Positions 45,032 to 53,665 of a stretch of DNA of 64,000 bases are shown here, piece after piece. The notes under the pieces were generated by a model. That model was given only the letters and a program-made list of their open reading frames with translations, had not been told where the DNA came from and made no database searches. The stretch comes from Hyphomonas sp. (GTDB taxonomy: Bacteria; Pseudomonadota; Alphaproteobacteria; Caulobacterales; Hyphomonadaceae). Where the stretch lies: positions 1,116,001 through 1,180,000 of the forward strand of contig NZ_CP051230.1 in NCBI RefSeq assembly GCF_017792385.1, given 5' to 3'. The first letter of the stretch is position 1. Each line of letters starts with the position of its first letter. The position numbers and the translations under genes are program-made.

Positions 45032-45552
45032 AAGCCTGGCTCGCGGCGATTCCGGCTGGCGGTCTGCTCGCCTTCGGCGTCATTGCGGCCATACAATTGA
45101 ATGATCCGGCCAAGGGGGATTTCGAGCGTTCGCTGCGCAGTGCGCCGGACACCGTGTTCCCCAGCCTGGACGGCGACGCCTTGGCCTTTGCCCCTTCCCC
45201 GACCGGTGACCCCATTGTCGTGAACCTGTTCGCGAGCTGGTGCGCGCCGTGCGAGGCAGAGCATAAATACATCTCGCAGCTCTCCAGCGCCCATCCAGGC
45301 CAGGTATTCGGCGTGCTCTACAAGGACACGCCCGATAAGGGGCAGGAGTTTCTGGACCGGCTGGGCAATCCCTATACGCGGATCGCCCTGGATCCGGACG
45401 GACAGGGCGGACTCGACTTCGGCCTGACCGGCGTGCCGGAGACCTTTGTGATTTCAGCTGATGGCGACATCATCCAGCATGTCCAGGGTCCGCTGGATGC
45501 AGAGTCAGTCAAAAAAATAGGCGAGGCGCTTGAAAGCGCCCCGCCCACTTAA
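45028..45552 (+). CDS. ccmG: Thiol:disulfide oxidoreductase CcmG/DsbE
   Basis: CcmG keeps apocytochrome c haem-binding cysteines reduced. The 174-residue protein has an N-terminal anchor (about 4-22) and a thioredoxin fold with active site WCAPC (C72, C75) and the cis-Pro loop GVPETFV. The last codons encode ESAPPT and include an intrinsic terminator on the opposite strand. ccmE, ccmF and ccmH are not in the window. Confidence 0.95.
   Translation: MKAWLAAIPAGGLLAFGVIAAIQLNDPAKGDFERSLRSAPDTVFPSLDGDALAFAPSPTGDPIVVNLFASWCAPCEAEHKYISQLSSAHPGQVFGVLYKDTPDKGQEFLDRLGNPYTRIALDPDGQGGLDFGLTGVPETFVISADGDIIQHVQGPLDAESVKKIGEALESAPPT
45511..45546 (-). terminator. Terminator of the MarR/H1-like gene, located inside ccmG coding sequence
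   Basis: Minus-strand RNA folds into an 11-12-bp stem (45546-45535 with 45530-45519, including one or two G-U pairs) with a TTCA loop, followed by A and seven T residues (45517-45511). It lies 24 bases after the MarR-type gene stop and within the last codons of the convergent ccmG. Confidence 0.8.
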
Positions 45553-45569
45553 GCTCCGCGATCGGAGAC

Positions 45570-46292
45570 TTACTTCTTTTTCGCCTTGCGGGCCGGGGCC
45601 TTTTTCGCAGGCTTGGTGGCCGTGGCCGGCTTGGCCTTGGCAGCGGCCTTGGCCTTTGCCTTCGGTGCGGCTTTCTTGGCAGGTGCCTTCTTGGCAGCCG
45701 GCTTTGCAGCAGCCTTGGCTGCCGGAGCCTTCTTGGCTGGCGCTTTCTTGGCCGGAGCCTTTTTCGCAGCCGGCTTGCGGGCCGGAGCTTTCTTGGCGGC
45801 CGGCTTCGGAGCAGCCTTGGCAGCCGGGGCTGGGGCAGCGGCTTTCGGTGCCGGAGCGGCTTCAGCCTTGTCAGCTTCGGCAACCATGTCCTTCAGACCG
45901 GCGACGAGGGCGGACTGCTTGGTTTTCGGCAGGGCGTCGAAGATCGCTGCGTCAGCCTTTTCGACAGCCGGCAGGGCTTTCTCATAGGCTTTCTTGCCCT
46001 TGGCCATCAGGGAGACGACCTTGGCGCGCTTGTCGGTTTTCGAGGCGACGCGCTTGATCAGGCCGGCGCGCTCCATGCGGGCAACCATGTCGGCCAGCGT
46101 CGAACGGTCGATGCCGGTGGCGTTGACCAGGTCGGACTGGCTAACGCCATCATTGCCCGACAGGGCTGCCAGGACGGAGAACTGGCGCAGGGTGATGCCG
46201 GCGGCGGTCAGCGCAGCGGCGGATTCGTTGGCAGCGATCTGCTGGGCACGGTGCAGCAGGTGGCTGGGCGAAGTGTTCAGATTATATGCCAT
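45570..46292 (-). CDS. MarR-type winged-helix protein with a histone-H1-like C-terminal tail
   Basis: A 240-residue protein. Residues about 8-115 are a MarR winged helix (AGITLRQFSVLAAL, SQSDLVNATGIDRSTLADMV, RMERAGLIKRVASKTDKRAK). From about residue 143 to the end it is almost entirely Ala, Lys and Pro in PAKKA-type repeats, ending ARKAKKK, like histone H1 tails and bacterial H1-like proteins. The tail should bind DNA non-specifically. The gene ends with its own terminator and its RBS/start region contains a GGTAG-N3-CTACC dyad. Function unknown; a nucleoid-associated regulator is a fair guess. Confidence 0.85.
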   Translation of the reverse strand: MAYNLNTSPSHLLHRAQQIAANESAAALTAAGITLRQFSVLAALSGNDGVSQSDLVNATGIDRSTLADMVARMERAGLIKRVASKTDKRAKVVSLMAKGKKAYEKALPAVEKADAAIFDALPKTKQSALVAGLKDMVAEADKAEAAPAPKAAAPAPAAKAAPKPAAKKAPARKPAAKKAPAKKAPAKKAPAAKAAAKPAAKKAPAKKAAPKAKAKAAAKAKPATATKPAKKAPARKAKKK

Positions 46293-46422
46293 GGTAGGGT
46301 CTACCTTTCTGTGTTCATTTAGGCGTTGGGCGCAATGGAAAATCCGGTTACTGGTCTGTTAAGTATCCGACCCGTGTGCGGATCAACATCTACCCCAATA
46401 TACTGCAGAGACTTAAGCTTCG

Positions 46423-46974
46423 ATGACGGATCAATTATCAAATGGTTTCTTTTCGCAAGATTTCAAACTGAAAATACCCGATGGAGACGACCGAATACGC
46501 CGTGTTTGCTCACATTGCCAGTTCGTGGACTACATAAATCCGCGAATAATTGCAGCTGCGGTTGCGACAAAAGGGCCCAAAATACTGCTCTGCAAGCGTG
46601 CGATTGCTCCGCGTAAGGGATTCTGGACCCTTCCGGCAGGCTTCATGGAGGAAGGTGAAACCGTCGAAGAAGCCGCCATGAGGGAAGCCCGGGAAGAAGC
46701 AAACGCCGATATTCGCATCGACCGCATGCTGGCCGTATACTCCGTTCCGCGTATATCGCAGGTCCAGATCATGTTCCGGGCCGAGCTCGTTTCGGATATT
46801 TCCCCGGGCCCGGAAAGCCTCGAGGTCGGCCTGTTCGAGTGGAAAGACATACCGTGGTCGAATCTTGCCTTTCCGACCGTGGTGTGGGGGCTGACCCATT
46901 TTGCCCAGACGCGCGAACAGGACGCCTTTGCCCCCTTCACCAATCCCCCGGGCACGGAGGCCCTGACGCGCTAG
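46423..46974 (+). CDS. NUDIX hydrolase with partial zinc ribbon
   Basis: A 183-residue protein with a CxxC pair in RRVCSHCQFVDYINP and a NUDIX box GFMEEGETVEEAAMREAREE followed by AN, where the usual Gly of the motif is Asn. FWTLPAGF precedes the box. Such proteins hydrolyse nucleoside diphosphates linked to other groups; the exact substrate is unknown. It shares CTAG with the convergent ispZ stop. Confidence 0.9.
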   Translation: MTDQLSNGFFSQDFKLKIPDGDDRIRRVCSHCQFVDYINPRIIAAAVATKGPKILLCKRAIAPRKGFWTLPAGFMEEGETVEEAAMREAREEANADIRIDRMLAVYSVPRISQVQIMFRAELVSDISPGPESLEVGLFEWKDIPWSNLAFPTVVWGLTHFAQTREQDAFAPFTNPPGTEALTR

Positions 46975-47615
46975 GCGGTGTCGCCCTGTTCGGGCTGGCG
47001 CATATGTTTCAGCGTATACGGCGTGTTGGCGAGTGCGAACAGAACCCCGATCACGATATTGCCGAGCTTCCAGTTCGCCCAGGTCGCTTCGGAGAAGTTC
47101 CGCCACAGGAATTCGTTCCAGACCGCCATGGCAACAAAATACAGTCCCCAACGAATGGCCAGTGTTCTCCAGGCATGGTCCGGCAGATTGAACACGGTGT
47201 GAAACAACATCTTCCAGATGTTGCGTCCGACAGCCAGACCACCAAAGATGACGCCGGCATACAGCAGATTGATGATGGTCGGCTTGATGAACAGGAATAG
47301 TTTCGACTGAAAGACGATGCCAGCGGTGCCAAACGCACCGATGAGAACTGACGATACGATCAGGAAGGGCGGAATCCGCTCGCGGCGGAACAGCTTCTGC
47401 GCAACCACGAACAGGGTGGCGACAATCAGAACGCCTGTGGCCCAGTAAAGCGCCGTATCCCTGGTAAACAGACCGTCGCCTTCGGGAAAGCGCAGCATCA
47501 CGTTGTAGATACCGATGAAGGCCAGTGTCGGGCCCAGCTCTGTCCAGATGCTGCCGGCTTTTGCCGTCGCATCGCTGAGCTCTGCCTGGTTTTCCGTGGT
47601 CTGCGTCTCTGTCAT
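46971..47615 (-). CDS. yciB: Inner-membrane septation protein A (YciB/IspZ)
   Basis: A 214-residue membrane protein with about five to six helices and family motifs LGPTLAFIGIYNVML, FGTAGIVFQSKLFLFIKPTIINLLYA and GLYFVAMAVWNEFLWRN. It is implicated in septation and envelope integrity. The gene is normally next to ftsY; here two unrelated genes (47729-50429) separate them. Confidence 0.93.
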   Translation of the reverse strand: MTETQTTENQAELSDATAKAGSIWTELGPTLAFIGIYNVMLRFPEGDGLFTRDTALYWATGVLIVATLFVVAQKLFRRERIPPFLIVSSVLIGAFGTAGIVFQSKLFLFIKPTIINLLYAGVIFGGLAVGRNIWKMLFHTVFNLPDHAWRTLAIRWGLYFVAMAVWNEFLWRNFSEATWANWKLGNIVIGVLFALANTPYTLKHMRQPEQGDTA

Positions 47616-47728
47616 GTGCTCTCTACGTTTGGGCCGTCGCGCCGGATCGATATCGGCCTGCAGGGCCTCTCTGACAATAGCGGGCCTAACAAATCACCAA
47701 CAGTTCGTATTTGATCTGCGGTTTTGCA

Positions 47729-48589
47729 TCAGGCACCAGCCTGCATGAGCAAGAGTCCGCTTGCCAGAGCGGTAGCGGCGACAATCCGTCTGTATCCGAA
47801 TCCTTCTTTCAGGAAGATCGCGCCCAGTGCCGCCGCGAAGACAACGGACGTCTCACGGAGCGCCGTCACAATGGCGGCATCCGTCAGCGTGTAGGCATAG
47901 ATGGCAAGCCCGTATGAGACAGTGCCAAGCACGCCGCCTGCCACGCCGCCCTTCCACTGGCGGGCCAGGGCGGAACGGATCCGGCCACGGCGCTGGGAGA
48001 GCGTCACCACTGTCACACCGATCCAGTCGAGCAGGAACAACCATACGACGAACGTCATCGGATCCGGCATGGCCCGCGCGGCCCGCGTGTCGGCCACAGC
48101 GTACAATCCGACCCCGAGCGCCGTCAGCAAGGCCCAGATCAGCGCGCTGCGGTCCAGTCGCCGCGCCGAGGCTGTCTGACCGGTCGGCAGCGCGAAGACA
48201 ATAATTGCCAGGCTGGCCAGAAGCAGTCCGGCCGACTGCACCCAAGTCAGATATTCGCCGAGCACGAACACAGCCGCTGCGGCGGTCACGAGAGGCGCCA
48301 GGCCACGCATTACCGGAAAGACGAGTGACAGGTCGCCGCGATGCAGCGCCCGTACGAGACAGAACTGGTAGAACCAGTGCACCACGACCGAAACTAGGAT
48401 CAGTGACCAGGTCTCTACCGGCGGCAAGGGCACGAAGGGCGCGAAGGGCAGCACACTCAGGCCCATGACAATTGCCACAGCCATTCGGGCGGTCAGCACA
48501 TCGCCGCCGCGCTTCACGAACATGTTGGTGGCTGCAACGGTCACGGCGGAGATCAGGCACAGCACGACCGGGAGGAGAGTGTCGGACAT
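47729..48589 (-). CDS. EamA/DMT-family transporter
   Basis: A 286-residue membrane protein with ten predicted helices in two EamA repeats, for example LPVVLCLISAVTVAATNMFV near the start and ALRETSVVFAAALGAIFLKEG in the second half. The substrate is not predictable. It is divergent from the D-aminoacylase-like gene with about 100 bases between; both interrupt the ftsY-yciB neighbourhood. Confidence 0.9.
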   Translation of the reverse strand: MSDTLLPVVLCLISAVTVAATNMFVKRGGDVLTARMAVAIVMGLSVLPFAPFVPLPPVETWSLILVSVVVHWFYQFCLVRALHRGDLSLVFPVMRGLAPLVTAAAAVFVLGEYLTWVQSAGLLLASLAIIVFALPTGQTASARRLDRSALIWALLTALGVGLYAVADTRAARAMPDPMTFVVWLFLLDWIGVTVVTLSQRRGRIRSALARQWKGGVAGGVLGTVSYGLAIYAYTLTDAAIVTALRETSVVFAAALGAIFLKEGFGYRRIVAATALASGLLLMQAGA

Positions 48590-48692
48590 GGCGCGGACCT
48601 ATGCCCGCATTGCTGACGCGTGGGAAGGATTTGACTCTTGATCCGTCGCGGGTCTGACTCGCGCAAAACAAGAAAACCGGAGGAAACCGACA

Positions 48693-50429
48693 ATGACCCA
48701 TGACCTTGTGATCCGGGGCGGCACGATCATCGATGGCTCGGGAAACCCCGGATTTGAAGGCGATATCGCCGTTTCCAATGGCATGATCATGGAGGTCGGC
48801 CGGATCCCCGGCCGCGGCATCGAGGAAATCGACGCCCGCGGACAGATTGTCACGCCCGGCTTTGTCGATATCCATACGCATTATGACGGCCAGGCGACCT
48901 GGACCGGCGCGATCAGCCCGTCCACGCTGCATGGGGTCACCAGCGTTGTCATGGGCAATTGCGGCGTGGGGTTCGCGCCTTGCCGGCCCGAAGACCATGA
49001 CCGCCTCATTCGGCTCATGGAAGGTGTCGAGGACATCCCCTTCCCCGTTCTCGCGGAAGGCCTGCCCTGGAACTGGGAGAGCTTCCCGGACTATCTGGAC
49101 AGCCTGTCTGCGTCCGAGTTCGATGCTGACATTTGCGCACAATTGCCCCACGCCGCGCTGCGTGTCTTCGTGATGGGCGAACGCGGTGCCAATCGGGACC
49201 CTGCCACGCCGGACGATATCCAGCGCATGCGGGCCCTGGCCACCGAAGCCATCCGCGCGGGCGCCATCGGCTTTTCCACGTCCCGCACACTGAACCATCG
49301 CACGAGTGACGGCCAACCCACACCGACCCTGACCGCAGGCGAGGATGAACTGACCGGGATAGCGCTGGGCGTGGCAGACGCCGGACGCGGCGTCCTGCAA
49401 TTCGTGTCGGATTTTGACGATCCCGAAAAGGAAGCGGCGATGCTGCGCCGGATCGTCGAGGCGAGCGGACGTCCGCTGTCGGTGTCACTTGCGCAGGCGG
49501 ATGTCGCGCCGGATGGCTGGCGGCGCCTGCTTGGCGCCATTGAAGCTGCGGCAGATGAAGGCTTGCCGATGCGGGCGCAGGTCGCACCGCGCCCTGTCGG
49601 GGTGCTGCTCGGTTTCGAGCTTACCCTCAATCCCTTCAGCGCCCACCCGGTCTATCGGGACATCTCACACCTGCCTTTCGAAGACCGCATCGCCCGCCTG
49701 CGCACGGAAGATTTCCGCAAGCGCCTGCTCGCCGACGCGCCCGACACGGACAATCCGTTTCTCAAGGTCATGCTGCGCAGTTTCGGAAAGATCTTCCAGC
49801 TCGACGCGCCCGTGAATTATGAGCCCACAGCAGACTGTACGCTGGAGGCCATCGCTGCCCGGCGTGGCGTGTCGCCCGAAGAGGCCGCACTGGACCTGAT
49901 GCTCGAACGCGACGGACGGGGCATGCTCTACCTGCCCTTCCTGAACTATGCGAGTGGGTCGCTCGATCCGTCACATGACATGATGCTCAGCCCGGCAACA
50001 CTGCCCGGCCTGTCGGATGGCGGCGCACATGTCGGCATGATCTGTGACGGGTCCTTCACCACCACCATGCTGACCCATTGGGTACGTGACCGCACGCGCG
50101 GCCCGCGCATTCCGGTTGAACATATCGTGCAGCGCCAGGCGCGCGCGACCGCAGAATGGATCGGCCTGCACGATCGCGGCCTGATTGCGCCGGGCTATCG
50201 GGCGGACCTCAATGTGATCGATCTGGCAAACCTGACATTGCACCTGCCGGAAGTGGCCTATGACCTTCCTGCGGGAGGCCGCCGCCTGATGCAGAAGGCA
50301 TCCGGCTACACGGCAACGATCCTTAAGGGACAGATCACCCATCGCGATGGCGACCCGACCGGCGCCCGGCCTGGTCGTCTGGTCCGGGCTCCGCAACACC
50401 CCGGCCTGTCCGCCATGGCGGCCGAGTGA
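48693..50429 (+). CDS. N-acyl-D-amino-acid deacylase family amidohydrolase
   Basis: A 578-residue Amidohydro_3 enzyme with the metal motif GFVDIHTHYDGQATW and the family's GVTSVVMGNCGVGFAPCRP stretch, whose Cys is a usual metal ligand. The C-terminal LSDGGAHVGMICDGSFTT is also characteristic. Related enzymes deacylate N-acyl-D-amino acids; substrate unproven. GGAGG lies before the ATG. It abuts the convergent ftsY: TGA and TCA form TGATCA. Confidence 0.9.
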   Translation: MTHDLVIRGGTIIDGSGNPGFEGDIAVSNGMIMEVGRIPGRGIEEIDARGQIVTPGFVDIHTHYDGQATWTGAISPSTLHGVTSVVMGNCGVGFAPCRPEDHDRLIRLMEGVEDIPFPVLAEGLPWNWESFPDYLDSLSASEFDADICAQLPHAALRVFVMGERGANRDPATPDDIQRMRALATEAIRAGAIGFSTSRTLNHRTSDGQPTPTLTAGEDELTGIALGVADAGRGVLQFVSDFDDPEKEAAMLRRIVEASGRPLSVSLAQADVAPDGWRRLLGAIEAAADEGLPMRAQVAPRPVGVLLGFELTLNPFSAHPVYRDISHLPFEDRIARLRTEDFRKRLLADAPDTDNPFLKVMLRSFGKIFQLDAPVNYEPTADCTLEAIAARRGVSPEEAALDLMLERDGRGMLYLPFLNYASGSLDPSHDMMLSPATLPGLSDGGAHVGMICDGSFTTTMLTHWVRDRTRGPRIPVEHIVQRQARATAEWIGLHDRGLIAPGYRADLNVIDLANLTLHLPEVAYDLPAGGRRLMQKASGYTATILKGQITHRDGDPTGARPGRLVRAPQHPGLSAMAAE

Positions 50430-51818
50430 TCAGTCCTGAAGACCCACCAATGCCTTCGAGAAGGCTTCTGCGCTGAATGGGCGAAGGTCTTCTGCCTTCT
50501 CGCCGATGCCGATGAAATGGATCGGCAAATCATGCGCCTCGGCGATGGCCACCAGCACACCGCCCTTCGCGGTGCCGTCCAGCTTGGTCATCACGATGCC
50601 GGTTACGCCGGCAGTATTCTTGAACGCCTCGACCTGTGACAGCGCGTTCTGGCCGACCGTGGCGTCGAGCACGAGGATGACGTCATGGGGCGCGCTCGGG
50701 TCGAGCTTCCGCACGACCCGAACGACCTTTTCCAGCTCGGCCATCAGCTCTGCCTTGTTCTGCAGCCGTCCGGCCGTGTCCACCAGAACCAGGTCCAGAT
50801 CATCCGCCTTCGCCTGTTCGATGGCTTCATAGACGAGGCCGGCCGCATCGGCGCCGGTCGGTTTCGACATCACCGGAATGCCGGCCCGTTCGCCCCAGAC
50901 CGTCAACTGTTCGATGGCGGCCGCGCGGAACGTATCGCCCGCCACCAGCAGCGCCCTGGCCCCCTGCTCGGTCAGCTTCGAGGCGATCTTGCCGATGGTC
51001 GTCGTCTTCCCGGACCCGTTCACGCCGACAAACAGCACGATGCGCGGCCGTGGGCCTTCGGAGAAATCCACAATCTGTTCGCGCGGCTTCAGGACGTCCG
51101 TGATCTCGTCCGCCAATGCCGCGCGGATCTCGTCTTCCGTGATCTCCTTGTCAAAACGCTCCCGCGCAAGGTTGCCGGTCACCCGCATCGCCACTTTTGC
51201 ACCGAGATCGGAGGAAATCAGAAGATCTTCCAGTTCCTCCAGCGTCTCATCGTCCAGCTTCCGGCGCCCGAACACAGACAATCCCGAAGTCAGCCGGGAG
51301 GACGACCGGGACAGACCCGATCCCAGCTTCGCCATGAAGCCGGGATCATTCGCTTCGGCCTCCATGGCGGCGCGCGCCGCCGCTTCGCGTTCCGCCCGCA
51401 GGCGCTCGGCTTCCCGGCGCTCTTCCAGCAATTTGAGTTCGGCAGCGGCCCTGGCCTGCGCCGCCTCGCGCTCCTCCTTCGCCTTGCGGGCACGCTCGGC
51501 CTGTTCGGCCAGCCGCCGGGCTTCGGCCTCGTCCGCACGGGCCTGCGCAGCGGCGCGCGCTTCCTCGGCCTTGCGCGCTTCGTCTTCGAGGCGTGCTGCC
51601 TCTTCTGCCGCAGCGGCCGCCTCACGCGCCTGGCGCTCTTCCCAGGCCTTGTTGGCTTCAGCGACCTTGCGTTCGATCTCCGCCTGTTCTGCTGCCTTGC
51701 GGGCGGCTTCCGCCTCCTGCGCAGCCAGTTCCTCCGCCGACAGTTCCGGCGCCTGCATCGCAGCGCCGGCCTCTTTCAGTTCCTGTTCTTTTTTCTTTTT
51801 TCCGAACCAAAGGATCAT
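50430..51818 (-). CDS. ftsY: Signal recognition particle receptor FtsY
   Basis: FtsY docks SRP-ribosome complexes at the membrane. The 462-residue protein has an N-terminal A domain (about 1-160) rich in Ala, Glu and Arg and probably a long charged helix, and an NG GTPase domain with GVNGSGKTTTIGKIA (about 264-278), VDTAGRLQNKAELM and the TKLDGTAKGG G4 motif. The ATG overlaps the mtaB stop as ATGA. Confidence 0.98.
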   Translation of the reverse strand: MILWFGKKKKEQELKEAGAAMQAPELSAEELAAQEAEAARKAAEQAEIERKVAEANKAWEERQAREAAAAAEEAARLEDEARKAEEARAAAQARADEAEARRLAEQAERARKAKEEREAAQARAAAELKLLEERREAERLRAEREAAARAAMEAEANDPGFMAKLGSGLSRSSSRLTSGLSVFGRRKLDDETLEELEDLLISSDLGAKVAMRVTGNLARERFDKEITEDEIRAALADEITDVLKPREQIVDFSEGPRPRIVLFVGVNGSGKTTTIGKIASKLTEQGARALLVAGDTFRAAAIEQLTVWGERAGIPVMSKPTGADAAGLVYEAIEQAKADDLDLVLVDTAGRLQNKAELMAELEKVVRVVRKLDPSAPHDVILVLDATVGQNALSQVEAFKNTAGVTGIVMTKLDGTAKGGVLVAIAEAHDLPIHFIGIGEKAEDLRPFSAEAFSKALVGLQD

Positions 51819-53095
51819 GCGGTCAGGGCTCCGATCAGCTGTTTTCCGTCTTGCCGGACTATACGGGCACGCACCGGGCGTCCAGCGTCACCGGGGTCAC
51901 GCTCGAACCGGACAGGCGTGAAGTCCGGCAGGCGCGCGGACCGGCCACGCTCCACCAGCGCTTCCACGATCCGGCCTTCATAATTTGTCAGGTGGCGCGC
52001 GAGGGCCGCCTCGCCCACTTCGCGCAGGCGCGCCGCACGCGCCCTGACCACCGCCTTGTCCAGTTGGGGCATTCGTGCCGCTGGCGTTCCGGGACGCGGT
52101 GAATACGGAAACACATGCAGGAAGGACAGGCCGCATTCCTCCACCAGCCGGACGGAATTCTCGAAATGCGCCTCTGTTTCAGTCGGGAACCCGGCAATGA
52201 TATCCGCCCCGAACGCCATGTCGGGACGCACGGCGCGCAACCGGTCCGTCAGCGCGATGGCCTCGGCCCTCGAATGACGGCGCTTCATGCGTTTCAGGAT
52301 CAAATTATCCCCATGCTGAAGGGACAGGTGCATGAAGGGTGCAAGGCGCGGATCGGCCATTGTTTCCATGAGGGCATCATCGATCTCGATCGCGTCAATC
52401 GACGAGATACGCAGCTGCTTCAGATCCGGCACGAGCTTCAGGATGCGCTGGACCAGATTGCCCAATTGGGGCGTGCCCGGCAGATCGGCGCCCCAGCTGG
52501 TCAGATCCACACCGGTCAGGACCACCTCATAATGCCCGGTTTCAACAAGGCGGCGGACCTGGCTGACCACTTCGCCCGCAGGGACGGACCGGGAATTTCC
52601 CCGCCCATAGGGGATGATGCAGAACGTGCACCGATGATCGCAGCCATTCTGGACCTGAACATAGGCCCGGGCCCGGCCTTCCATGCCGTCGATCAGGTGC
52701 GCGGCGGTCTCCTGCACCGACATGATGTCATTGACCCGCACTTTCTCATGCCCGCCCAGCAGGTCAGCCGGACGCCAGGTGTCGGCCTGCATCTTTTCAT
52801 GATTGCCGATCACGCGGGTGACTTCCGGCATTTTCGCGAACATGTCCGGATCGATCTGCGCAGCGCAGCCGGTTACGAGGATCGGCGCTTCCGGATTGTC
52901 CCTCGCGGCCCGGCGGATCGTCTGGCGCGCGCTGCGCATGGCTTCCGCCGTCACCGCGCAGGTATTGATGATCACGGCATCGGTCAGCCCCGCTTCAGCC
53001 GCATGTCCGCGCATCACTTCGGATTCGTAGCTGTTGAGACGGCATCCGAGCGTGATGACCTGTGGGGCCGCAGGAGGGTGGGTCGGGTCTGACAT
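51815..53095 (-). CDS. mtaB: tRNA t6A37 methylthiotransferase MtaB
   Basis: MtaB makes ms2t6A37 in tRNAs by radical-SAM chemistry. The 426-residue protein (from ATG 53095; a TTG two codons upstream is less likely) has LGCRLNSYESEVM, NTCAVTAEAMRSARQ, the Fe-S cysteines of NGCDHRCTFCIIPYGRG and a C-terminal TRAM-like segment. It overlaps ftsY and follows the small DUF3617 gene, in the usual dapF-mtaB-ftsY order. Confidence 0.96.
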   Translation of the reverse strand: MSDPTHPPAAPQVITLGCRLNSYESEVMRGHAAEAGLTDAVIINTCAVTAEAMRSARQTIRRAARDNPEAPILVTGCAAQIDPDMFAKMPEVTRVIGNHEKMQADTWRPADLLGGHEKVRVNDIMSVQETAAHLIDGMEGRARAYVQVQNGCDHRCTFCIIPYGRGNSRSVPAGEVVSQVRRLVETGHYEVVLTGVDLTSWGADLPGTPQLGNLVQRILKLVPDLKQLRISSIDAIEIDDALMETMADPRLAPFMHLSLQHGDNLILKRMKRRHSRAEAIALTDRLRAVRPDMAFGADIIAGFPTETEAHFENSVRLVEECGLSFLHVFPYSPRPGTPAARMPQLDKAVVRARAARLREVGEAALARHLTNYEGRIVEALVERGRSARLPDFTPVRFERDPGDAGRPVRARIVRQDGKQLIGALTA

Positions 53096-53150
53096 GATCA
53101 ATCCGCCACATCGCGCCGAATTGACGGCAGTTCAAGGCCTGCTGTGCGCC

Positions 53151-53600
53151 CTAGCCTGCGCAGGCGCCCGTTTTGTGTCCGCTGAACAGGCCGGTCACCT
53201 TGATCGACATGCCCGGCAAGTCGCCCTCGATGATCAATGTGCCCTGAAGCTGGTCGCGGTCCGGGGTCACCACGATCACGGCCTCGCCCGTCAGGGGAAT
53301 CCCCTCCATGTCGCAGGCCATTTCCAGGCTCAGGAAGTCGCCGGTGCTGACCGAGTCGGTCACATCACAATTGTCGATGCCGAGCGTGTTCACGTCCAGC
53401 TTCGTGTCCTCATCCGTGGCCCAGCATTCCTCGCTGAAATCATATTCCGGGTCGATGTCCTGGCGCTCGCCTCCGACCTGCAGCTCCGTTACCATGGACA
53501 TGGCGGTTTCCCATTGGCCCTTGTTGACCGTTGGCATGTCCTGCGCCGACGCGACGCCCGCCAGAGTCAGGGACAAGAGTCCGATGGTCAGATGTTTCAT
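53151..53600 (-). CDS. DUF3617-like secreted protein
   Basis: A 149-residue exported protein starting at ATG 53600 (MKHLTIGLLSLTLAGVASAQ, signal peptide) with GGGGG upstream. After the signal, KGQWETAMSMV matches the opening of DUF3617 domains (xxGxWE), with four later cysteines that could form disulfides (C in SEECWA, DNCDV, ACDME, GACAG). Function unknown. It lies between dapF and mtaB on the same strand. Confidence 0.7.
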   Translation of the reverse strand: MKHLTIGLLSLTLAGVASAQDMPTVNKGQWETAMSMVTELQVGGERQDIDPEYDFSEECWATDEDTKLDVNTLGIDNCDVTDSVSTGDFLSLEMACDMEGIPLTGEAVIVVTPDRDQLQGTLIIEGDLPGMSIKVTGLFSGHKTGACAG

Positions 53601-53665
53601 GGCGCGGTCCCCCGAATCCAGACTGGTTGTGAACCGTCGGGATACCAGTTTTCCGGGGGCGTGTC

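Noticed and set aside
45600..45850. A repetitive tract that looks like tandem or CRISPR-like repeats
   Set aside because: The repeats vary in length, have no spacers and simply encode the Ala/Lys/Pro tail of the MarR-type protein.
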